DNA from: CAZDDW01 sp964480695 | GTDB lineage: Bacteria > Patescibacteriota > Patescibacteriia > UBA9934 > CAZDDW01 | Reading direction: 5' to 3' | DNA length: 6,792 bases | Assembly (NCBI GenBank): GCA_964480695.1 | Contig: CAYZPO010000057.1 | Span: forward strand, 1-6,792 | In this document: piece by piece, positions 1-5,119 of the stretch | Layout of the letters: every line of letters starts with the position of its first letter | How positions within the stretch are numbered: position 1 is the stretch's first letter | Made by a program: the position numbers and the translations under genes | The notes under the pieces: generated by a model | The model's database searches: none | What the model saw: the letters and a program-made list of their open reading frames with translations, nothing else | Told to the model about the DNA's origin: nothing

Positions 1-879
1 ATCCTGGTTGTCTTGCCTGAGCTCTTTCGATTTAATCAGCTCTGGGTGAGTCACATTTTACCGTTAGGCACGGTTGCCTTGTTCTTCCGCTTGATATTCC
101 GCAAAGAATATCTTGTTTTTTTACATAGCATGGATTTTGCTCTTGCTACCAGAAACGCTCAGAAAAGTTTTTTAACCAAACAGATCCTACGTCACGCTAA
201 AGCAGTGATCACTAATTCAGATGTGTTAGCTGAACGCGTGCGTCAGTTCGCTGGCGAGCTAGAGATTACAGTCGTGTATCCATGCATTAATCCTCGTCTT
301 AAGATTGCAGCAGAAGGTGCGTTCGACCAAGGACATCGAGATGGAGTTACTCTACTCACGGTTAGTCGCTTAGTTGGGCGAAAAGGACATCATCAAGTGT
401 TACGAGCGATCGCGTTGCTCGCAGACAAACGAATTCGTTATTATATTGTTGGGTCTGGAATGGAATATAACAGTTTAATCAGACATGCTCAGAAGCTAGG
501 GGTTGATAAACAGGTCGTGTTTTTTGGTGATGTGAGTGATCAAGAACTAGTTGATCTGTATCGCGGGGCAGATATCTTTGTTATGCCAACTGAATTTAAA
601 GGTCCAGACATTGAAGGTTTTGGCATTGTTTATCTTGAGGCCGGAGTATTTGGTCTTCCAGTGATAGCTTCCAATGTCCCAGGGGTGAATGAAGCGGTTC
701 TAAATGGTCGGACCGGACTTTTAGTTGAGCCGGAAAATCATGAACAAGTGGCTGGGGCTTTGAAACGTCTAGTTGACAACGAGGCTGAGCGTCGACAACT
801 CGGACAGGCGTCACGCGAACGCGTCTTAACTGAGTTTTTATCTGATCACCAAGCTCAGAAGCTTGAACCATATTTATGA
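1..879 (+). CDS. Glycosyltransferase family 4 (GT-B fold), 5'-truncated by window edge
   Basis: The reading frame is open from base 1 (ILVV then LPELFRF...), so the gene begins upstream. A TTG at 13 is only the first possible start in view and is unlikely to be real, because GT4 enzymes are usually about 350-400 aa and this fragment lacks most of the N-terminal acceptor-binding domain. What remains is the end of that domain and the complete C-terminal nucleotide-sugar domain. Counting from the TTG, there is a TVSRLVGRKG segment at about 116-125 (the usual GRL..KG donor-phosphate loop), an IVGSGMEY segment near 145, and the GT4 E-x7-E signature EGFGIVYLE at 201-209, followed by GLPVIAS and a GVNEAV..G.TGLLV stretch. 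Family knowledge says a retaining enzyme that transfers a sugar from an NDP-sugar at the cytoplasmic face of the membrane. Donor and acceptor cannot be read from sequence. The TGA stop overlaps the next ATG (ATGA), so the two are probably translated in a coupled way. Confidence 0.93.
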   Translation: MLVVLPELFRFNQLWVSHILPLGTVALFFRLIFRKEYLVFLHSMDFALATRNAQKSFLTKQILRHAKAVITNSDVLAERVRQFAGELEITVVYPCINPRLKIAAEGAFDQGHRDGVTLLTVSRLVGRKGHHQVLRAIALLADKRIRYYIVGSGMEYNSLIRHAQKLGVDKQVVFFGDVSDQELVDLYRGADIFVMPTEFKGPDIEGFGIVYLEAGVFGLPVIASNVPGVNEAVLNGRTGLLVEPENHEQVAGALKRLVDNEAERRQLGQASRERVLTEFLSDHQAQKLEPYL

Positions 880-1568
880 TCAGTGTCATAATTCCAACTT
901 ACAACGACGCTCCATATCTAGAACGCTGTTTGGATTCTGTTTTCGCTCAGACCTTTAAGGACATAGAAGTGATCGTGGTAAACGACGGGTCAACTGACAA
1001 CACGCTTCAAATACTCGAACCGTACCGTGATCGAATCACTCTGATCGATCAAAAGAATCAAGGACGCAATCCGGCTCGCATGCGAGGTTTTAAAGAATCT
1101 AAAGGTGAGTATTTGATTTTTCTAGACTCTGATATCGAGATGCAGACTGACGTGCTGGAGATGCTATATAGTGCGCTTGAGACGCGTCCTAAGGCCTCCT
1201 ACGCCTATGGCTCGTTCAAGTTTGGGTTTAAGGAATTTAAGGCCTTTCCGTTTAATCCAGAGCTATTACGTAAAATGAACTACATTCATACTTCGGCTTT
1301 GATTCGACGTGAAGATTTTCCCGGATTTGATCTAGAAATTATGAAGTTCCAAGATTGGGATCTCTGGCTAACTATGTTGGGGCAGGGAAAACATGGGGTG
1401 TTTGTCAACGAGATGATTTTTCACGCCCATGTTGACAAACAGGCTTTGTCAAAGTGGATGCCTAAGATCGCTTACAAAATTCCTTGGAAGCTGATCGGCT
1501 GGAAACCGCAAGCGATCCGAGATTACGAAAAGGCTAGAGAAGTGATTCGCCAGAAGCATAATTTATGA
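876..1568 (+). CDS. Glycosyltransferase family 2 (GT-A fold), short form
   Basis: A 230-aa protein with a classical GT2 N-terminal Rossmann-like half. The ISVIIPTYNDAPYLERCLDS opening (2-21) is followed by VVNDGSTD at 34-41 (nucleotide binding) and the metal-binding DxD-type motif LDSD at 83-86. The later QDWDLWL at 159-165 occupies the place of the family's 'ED' catalytic-base motif, here as DWD. Family knowledge says it is an inverting transferase that uses a nucleotide sugar and a divalent metal on a lipid-linked or protein acceptor. No membrane segment is seen, so it is likely cytosolic or peripheral. The length is at the short end for the family but nothing appears truncated. The ATG start is fixed by the ATGA overlap with the preceding glycosyltransferase, and the TGA stop makes the same overlap with the next gene. 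No clear Shine-Dalgarno sequence lies upstream, consistent with translational coupling. The sugar specificity is unknown. Confidence 0.94.
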   Translation: MISVIIPTYNDAPYLERCLDSVFAQTFKDIEVIVVNDGSTDNTLQILEPYRDRITLIDQKNQGRNPARMRGFKESKGEYLIFLDSDIEMQTDVLEMLYSALETRPKASYAYGSFKFGFKEFKAFPFNPELLRKMNYIHTSALIRREDFPGFDLEIMKFQDWDLWLTMLGQGKHGVFVNEMIFHAHVDKQALSKWMPKIAYKIPWKLIGWKPQAIRDYEKAREVIRQKHNL

Positions 1569-2422
1569 CCAAAGTTTCAATAATTCTTGTTTACTATAAA
1601 GCTGGGGATCTGGCAGAGAAGTGTTTGGATTCAATTTACCAACACACTCATGGTGTTGATTTTGAGATTTTTTTGGTTAATAACAATGCTGGAGATCCAT
1701 TCGTGGATCAAATTCAATCCAAGTTTCCTGAGGTACAGATCATTACTAACAACAAGAATGTTGGGTTTGCCACGGCTTGTAATCAAGGGATCAAGTTATC
1801 GCGAGGTGAGTTTGTGCTACTTTTGAATCCAGACACAGAGTTAAAGGACGATGCGATTTCAAAGGTGGTTGAAAAAATGAAACTAGAGCAGAAGGTAGGA
1901 ATCGCTGGAGTTCATTTGATTAATCCTGACGGTTCGCACCAAAGTTCTGCTGTGCGACAATTCCCTCGACCATTAGATCAACTTTTGATCATGCTCAAGA
2001 TCCCGCACCTGTTTGGAGACGTTGGACCAGTTCGTAAATATCTAATGCACGACTTTGATTATAAAGCTACAACTGACGTAGACCAGGTTATGGGAGCCTT
2101 CTTCTGTATCCGCCGGTCCGTGATCGACCAGATTGGTCCATTAGATCCCAAGTACTTTCTTTGGTTTGAAGAAGTTGATTTTTGTCGTCGAGCTAAGAAT
2201 ACAGGCTGGATTGTCCGCTATTACGCTAATGTTGAAGCGATCCACCACCGTGGTGTTAGTTTTGGTCAGGTCTCGACCTTTCGTAAACAAGCCTGGATGC
2301 GCAACAGCCTGCGTCGTTATATGCGTAAGCATCACGGAGTCGCAACCTGGTTTATGTTTTTGATCTTTGAGCCTTTATTTATTCTTTTAGCAATCATCGC
2401 TCAAATCATAAAACCAAAGTAA
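1565..2422 (+). CDS. Glycosyltransferase family 2, rhamnosyltransferase-like (RfbF/WbbL type), with C-terminal hydrophobic segment
   Basis: A 285-aa protein. It opens with KVSIILVYYKAGDLAEKCLD (3-22), has an N-rich nucleotide-binding loop (LVNNNAGD, 37-44) in place of the common V.NASxD, NKNVGFATACNQGI at 63-76, and the metal-site motif LLNPDTEL at 86-93. It continues with NPDGS at 120-124, a GAFFCIRR segment at 177-184, and the catalytic-region motif WFEEVDFCRRAKNTGW at 200-215 followed by HHRGVS. This order (NVGFA..N.G, NPD, WFEE.D.C.R....G) is characteristic of the WbbL/RfbF-like rhamnosyltransferase branch of GT2, although the actual sugar cannot be assigned. The last ~23 residues (262-283) form a strongly hydrophobic stretch that could anchor the protein in the membrane. 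Translation starts inside the ATGA overlap with the previous gene. The TAA stop is one base before the ATG of the following gene, and the last ~14 bases of this gene are repeated 620 bp downstream. Confidence 0.93.
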   Translation: MTKVSIILVYYKAGDLAEKCLDSIYQHTHGVDFEIFLVNNNAGDPFVDQIQSKFPEVQIITNNKNVGFATACNQGIKLSRGEFVLLLNPDTELKDDAISKVVEKMKLEQKVGIAGVHLINPDGSHQSSAVRQFPRPLDQLLIMLKIPHLFGDVGPVRKYLMHDFDYKATTDVDQVMGAFFCIRRSVIDQIGPLDPKYFLWFEEVDFCRRAKNTGWIVRYYANVEAIHHRGVSFGQVSTFRKQAWMRNSLRRYMRKHHGVATWFMFLIFEPLFILLAIIAQIIKPK

Positions 2423-2434
2423 TATGAAAAAAAT
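2410..2434 (+). repeat. Direct repeat copy A (end of GT2 gene plus start of the small membrane gene)
   Basis: This 25-bp stretch covers the last codons and stop of the third glycosyltransferase and the ATGAAAAAAAT start of the next gene. It matches 3030-3054 at 24 of 25 positions at an offset of exactly 620 bp; the only difference is G2419 versus A3039. The similarity stops abruptly at 2409/3029 and is lost within the coding sequence after 2434/3054. This makes it the left boundary of an inferred tandem duplication. Confidence 0.85.
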
Positions 2435-3011
2435 AATTGCCGGAGTTTTAATAGTTTTAATCCTGATTGCTGCTGGTCTACTTTGGTTTTTTTATGGACA
2501 AGATAAGGAAGCAACAATCGAAGATGCTTTAGTTATTGCCAAGGCAACCACTGAGTGTGCTGATGTTGGAACTTTTCCTGGTACTGGATCATATGTTGAT
2601 TATTATGATATTTGGTACGTTGATATTGAACAGGACGAGGACATCAACTTTGTTTACTCCTGCGAAGTGACTATGTACTCACAAACGGCAAGATTGATCG
2701 TAGAACAGGCGTTCAACTGGTATGAGAGTGATTTCGAAGAGTATGAAGAAGAGCCAGACAATGTTCTGGGAAATGAAGAGACTGCTCTAACTGTTGACGA
2801 GGCCGGGCTGATTGCTCTGAGTAGTGAATGTGCGGAGCAAGGAGATCTGCTCGGGACTGGAATTTATAACGATAATACCAGCACTTGGTGGCTTGATTTA
2901 GATATGCGCCCAGCGCATGAGAAAGAGGGATGTAATCCTGCTTGTGTAGTTGGTGACGTGACCATGACTGCTGAAATTAACTGGCGTTGTACTGGATTAA
3001 TCGTTGAATAA
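2424..3011 (+). CDS. Membrane-anchored small protein with two copies of a Cys-containing 'GTG' domain (Patescibacteria-type hypothetical)
   Basis: A 195-aa protein of unknown function. Residues 4-24 are a single hydrophobic segment after MKK, with no cleavage site or lipobox, so it is best read as a signal anchor with the rest outside the cytoplasm. The exported part holds two diverged copies of one domain. Copy 1 (about 31-105) has the pattern EDALVIA..TEC(45)...GTG(53-55)...DYYDIWYVD...YSC(80)...QTARLIVE. Copy 2 (about 122-195) has DEAGLIA..SEC(136)...GTG(144-146)...TWWLDLD...GC(170)NPAC(174)VV...TAEINWRC(189)TGLIVE. An acidic linker (EEYEEEPDNVLGNEE) joins them. The second copy is the more canonical form I associate with CPR genomes. 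Paired Cys suggest disulfides in an oxidising compartment. The gene starts one base after the previous stop with no Shine-Dalgarno sequence. Its first half closely resembles the next small gene at 3044. Confidence 0.88.
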   Translation: MKKIIAGVLIVLILIAAGLLWFFYGQDKEATIEDALVIAKATTECADVGTFPGTGSYVDYYDIWYVDIEQDEDINFVYSCEVTMYSQTARLIVEQAFNWYESDFEEYEEEPDNVLGNEETALTVDEAGLIALSSECAEQGDLLGTGIYNDNTSTWWLDLDMRPAHEKEGCNPACVVGDVTMTAEINWRCTGLIVE

Positions 3012-3014
3012 TTT

Positions 3015-3047
3015 ATGTCCAAAACTCCAAAAACCAAAATAATATGA
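3015..3047 (+). pseudogene. Ten-codon remnant of the 5' end of the Cys-rich gene (MSKTPKTKII)
   Basis: ATG at 3015 opens a ten-codon frame that ends at TGA 3045-3047. Its first six residues, MSKTPK, equal the start of the large gene at 3380 and resemble MASKTPK at 5112. It sits three bases after the stop of the small membrane gene at 2424, exactly as the full-length gene sits three bases after the stop of the small gene at 3044. The stretch 3009-3032 matches 3374-3397 at 19 of 24 bases. The three differences inside the coding part are all synonymous (TCC/TCT, AAA/AAG, CCA/CCG), which can be explained if only the full-length gene drifted. After codon 6 the frame runs into a copy of the glycosyltransferase tail. 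The TGA overlaps the ATG of the next gene as ATGA, so it could still work as a coupling leader. It is most simply a duplication scar. Confidence 0.75.
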
Positions 3048-3054
3048 AAAAAAT
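3030..3054 (+). repeat. Direct repeat copy B (duplication junction)
   Basis: This is the second copy of the 25-bp sequence at 2410-2434. Here it lies directly after a short copy of the start of the large Cys-rich gene (3015-3032) and supplies the start region of the small gene at 3044. The relic stop of the glycosyltransferase is still visible as TAA at 3040-3042, now out of frame. The join falls in an AAA tract shared by both parents, consistent with a short-homology tandem duplication. Confidence 0.85.
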
Positions 3055-3376
3055 TACCATTCCCATTGCCATCATTCTTATAATCATTCTGTCCGTAATT
3101 ACGGTTCTGATGGATCAAAAAGAAAAAGCCGTTGACCTGTCTTTAGAAGCTGCCCTTTTAATTGCTGAAAATAGTGAGTGCACTTATTACAATGAACCAA
3201 CCGGAACTGGAACTTTCGATGATTATTATTGGTTGTGGTATCTAGATATGGGTTCTGAGCAAGGGGCAAACGGTCAATGGTTTACATATTCTTGTATCGT
3301 TGATATATATAATCAAACTGCAAGATTTGTTGTAGAAGGAGAAGGGTATAATTGGTACGAAAGTGATTTTGAATAA
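3044..3376 (+). CDS. Membrane-anchored small protein with one Cys-containing 'GTG' domain; paralogue of the preceding small gene
   Basis: A 110-aa protein of unknown function. MKK is followed by a hydrophobic anchor at about 4-23 (TIPIAIILIIILSVITVLM), then a short charged linker and one copy of the domain seen twice in the gene at 2424. It has SLEAALLIAENSEC (C46), TGTGTFDDYYWLWYLD (GTG at 54-56), YSC (C84), YNQTARFVVE, and a C-terminal NWYESDFE identical to residues 98-105 of the larger paralogue. There the paralogue continues into an acidic linker and a second domain, whereas here a TAA follows at once. The 255-nt length difference equals the linker plus second domain. The join at a GAA codon present at both ends of that segment suggests that this copy lost the segment, or that the other gained it. 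Export through a signal anchor is inferred. There is no Shine-Dalgarno sequence. The start overlaps the TGA of the ten-codon ghost frame, and the next gene starts three bases after the stop. Confidence 0.87.
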   Translation: MKKITIPIAIILIIILSVITVLMDQKEKAVDLSLEAALLIAENSECTYYNEPTGTGTFDDYYWLWYLDMGSEQGANGQWFTYSCIVDIYNQTARFVVEGEGYNWYESDFE

Positions 3377-3379
3377 ACT

Positions 3380-5119
3380 ATGTCTAAGACTCCGAAATAC
3401 GACGCCAAGGTAAAAGAGCTGATCAACGCGGTTGAGCCAGGGGAGAAGACCTGTGCTTTGTTAGGTGATCGCTGGACATTAGAGCAAAAAGAGATTGACG
3501 AGTATCGTCGGTTTAATGTTCCACCTTCAAAATTGTCGCAGAACACGCGCTGGAAATGGCAGGCGTATTTTGATGTGGGTTATCAGTTCTGGTGGAATAA
3601 ACGTTATGATACAGGTGAACGCACCCTGTCTTTTCATCATCCAGAGACAGGTGTAAAAGTTCTTCCAGATCGCGAGTGGCATAATTGTGATTTTTCAGAT
3701 ATTAATAAAGATCATGATTCATCGCGGCCATTCTTTAGTCAATTAAAAGAATTATTGCAAGAAGCTCCGCTCCGCGCAACTTTTGATGCCGTGCCTCCAG
3801 ATAATTCTATTACGCTGTTTTCTTTTGGCGACCGTAATAGTTATTTTATGTTTGCCTGTGAATCATCTCGTAGTTATTATTCTGTCGGTGCCTTTAATGC
3901 GGAAGATTCATCTTTGTTATTTTTGGCAACAGATGTTACTAAATCACACAATGTTCTTCATTCTGAGCGAATTTATAATTGTCGATATATTCGAGATAGT
4001 TTTGATTGTATGGATAGTAGTTTCTTGTTTGATTGTCGTAACTGTAAAAACTGTTTTGGAGCTAGCAACAAGCGGAACAAAGAATACATTTGGTTTAACG
4101 AGCAGTTAGCGAAAGACGAATGGGAAAAGCGTCGGGCTGAAGTTGATTTGGGAAGTCGGGCTGAAGTGGAGAAGTGCTATCAGTTGTTTGAACAAACGCT
4201 GCTTGAGGATACGGTCTGGCCCGAGAACTTTAATGAAGGCAGCGAAGACTCAACTGGTGACTATTTGCAAGGAGCAACGCGATGTATTAATTGTTTTGAT
4301 TCGGTTAAAGGGGCAGTCGATAATTATTGGTCGGCCTGGCTGTTTGGTGCACCACAGGGTAATACGATGTGTTGGGGTGCTGTTAATTGTTCTGATTGCT
4401 ATACATGTGTTTCTTGCCCAGAATCAAATCGGTTGAAATTTTGTTATCGATGCACACGCTGTGAAGATAGCGAATATCTTTATGGGTGCATTGATTGTTA
4501 TAACTGTTTTGGTTGCATAAGTTTAAAAAAGAAAAAGTTTTGTATTTTAAATAAGCAATATTCTGAAGAGCAGTATTGGAAAAAGCTGGATGAAATAAAA
4601 TCACAAATGCTAGATGAGGATGCTTATGGAGAATATTTTCCAACCACATTTTCAACATCTTATGTTCCGGAGTGCGGTGCCTTATTGTACGCTGGGGCAG
4701 ATCTTGAAGAGGTTGAAAAGCTTGGTGGAAATAAGTTTGATCCAAACGAAAAGGATGCGGCTGGTATGAGCGAAGTTGATTTAGATCACGTAAGGTCAGC
4801 CGAGGATGTACCTGATTCCATTGGTGATTTGAGTGATGATTGGGCAGGTGCGCCAATTTTGGATAAAGATATTGATCGGCGATTTAGTATTTTGAAACCC
4901 GAATTAGAGCACTACCGATCTCTTAGAATAGCACCACCAAATGATCATTTTATTTTGCGAATGAAGAAACTGTCCAGTGTTAGTCAGAAGGCACAATTAG
5001 AATATCGAAATTGTGCAAAATGTTCGGGCAAAGTTTTAACATCCATCAACAAAGGCTATCCTGAGCGCAAGATCTACTGTAAGCAGTGTTATTTTGAATA
5101 TCTAGAAAAGCATGGCTAG
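3380..5119 (+). CDS. Cys-rich modular protein with internal duplications and C-terminal zinc ribbon (Patescibacteria-type hypothetical)
   Basis: A 579-aa protein with 29 Cys and no signal peptide or membrane segment, so probably cytoplasmic. I recognise it only as a CPR hypothetical family, which I recall being given unhelpful names such as 'CaiB/BaiF family'. No enzyme motif is seen. Layout: an N-terminal domain (about 1-110) with C25, FNVPPSK, RW..., WWNK, TG, HPETG, EW; an S/F-rich repetitive region (about 150-209); Cys module A (210-255) with C210, C219, C222, C225; a linker containing TVWPENFNE (278-286); Cys module B (331-406) ending in NCFGCISLKKKKFCILNKQ (375-393) and an amphipathic helix; an acidic linker (about 410-490); and a C-terminal domain with RRFSILKPELEHYR (500-513) and a zinc ribbon C545-x2-C548/C567-x2-C570. 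It starts three bases after the previous stop without a Shine-Dalgarno sequence, and its last codons overlap the next paralogue by 8 nt. The role could be metal binding or a solenoid scaffold. Confidence 0.92.
   Translation: MSKTPKYDAKVKELINAVEPGEKTCALLGDRWTLEQKEIDEYRRFNVPPSKLSQNTRWKWQAYFDVGYQFWWNKRYDTGERTLSFHHPETGVKVLPDREWHNCDFSDINKDHDSSRPFFSQLKELLQEAPLRATFDAVPPDNSITLFSFGDRNSYFMFACESSRSYYSVGAFNAEDSSLLFLATDVTKSHNVLHSERIYNCRYIRDSFDCMDSSFLFDCRNCKNCFGASNKRNKEYIWFNEQLAKDEWEKRRAEVDLGSRAEVEKCYQLFEQTLLEDTVWPENFNEGSEDSTGDYLQGATRCINCFDSVKGAVDNYWSAWLFGAPQGNTMCWGAVNCSDCYTCVSCPESNRLKFCYRCTRCEDSEYLYGCIDCYNCFGCISLKKKKFCILNKQYSEEQYWKKLDEIKSQMLDEDAYGEYFPTTFSTSYVPECGALLYAGADLEEVEKLGGNKFDPNEKDAAGMSEVDLDHVRSAEDVPDSIGDLSDDWAGAPILDKDIDRRFSILKPELEHYRSLRIAPPNDHFILRMKKLSSVSQKAQLEYRNCAKCSGKVLTSINKGYPERKIYCKQCYFEYLEKHG
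4007..4144 (+). repeat. Cys/helix module A in the first Cys-rich protein
   Basis: This encodes residues 210-255. Positions 210, 219, 222 and 225 are Cys, followed by FG, a basic stretch, WFNEQ, and an amphipathic charged helix. It aligns without gaps to residues 361-406 of the same protein (nt 4460-4597), with 15 identical residues out of 46 at an offset of 151 residues, including all four Cys, DS, NCFG, N.Q, and the helix K...E positions. Confidence 0.82.
4370..4549 (+). repeat. Four tandem 15-residue Cys repeats in the first Cys-rich protein
   Basis: Residues 331-390 fall into four rows of exactly 15 residues with no insertions. The consensus is C-x5-[C/L]-x2-C-x2-C-x2. Column 1 is Cys at 331, 346, 361 and 376. 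Column 7 is Cys 337, then Leu 352, 367 and 382. Column 10 is Cys at 340, 355 and 370, then Lys 385. Column 13 is Cys at 343, 358, 373 and 388. One extra Cys (379) is also on the three-residue grid. The last two rows overlap the start of module B (residues 361-406). Confidence 0.85.

Noticed and set aside
13..15. TTG as the true start of the first glycosyltransferase
   Set aside because: The frame is open to the window edge, and the protein from TTG lacks most of the GT4 N-terminal domain. The gene almost certainly starts upstream.
596..889. 97-aa minus-strand frame over the end of the GT4 gene
   Set aside because: It overlaps the conserved E-x7-E region of a clear glycosyltransferase and has no features of its own.
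876..1568. Possible stop-codon recoding (TGA as Gly) as in some CPR lineages
   Set aside because: TGA ends the first two glycosyltransferases exactly at ATGA overlaps, and no in-frame TGA interrupts a conserved domain.
3012..3043. A promoter or terminator in the largest intergenic gap
   Set aside because: The 32 nt are fully explained as the duplication relic. No inverted repeat with a T-run and no clear -35/-10 pair is seen.
4007..4597. DNA-level repeats rich in TGT/TGC suggesting a CRISPR-like or minisatellite array
   Set aside because: The periodicity is explained by Cys codons in a coding frame. The DNA units are not identical and have no spacer structure.
4383..4856. 157-aa open frame on the minus strand
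   Set aside because: It lies wholly inside the Cys-rich gene, has a His/Asn/Gln-rich composition typical of a reverse shadow, and shows no domain-like pattern. The + strand frame is homologous to its neighbour.
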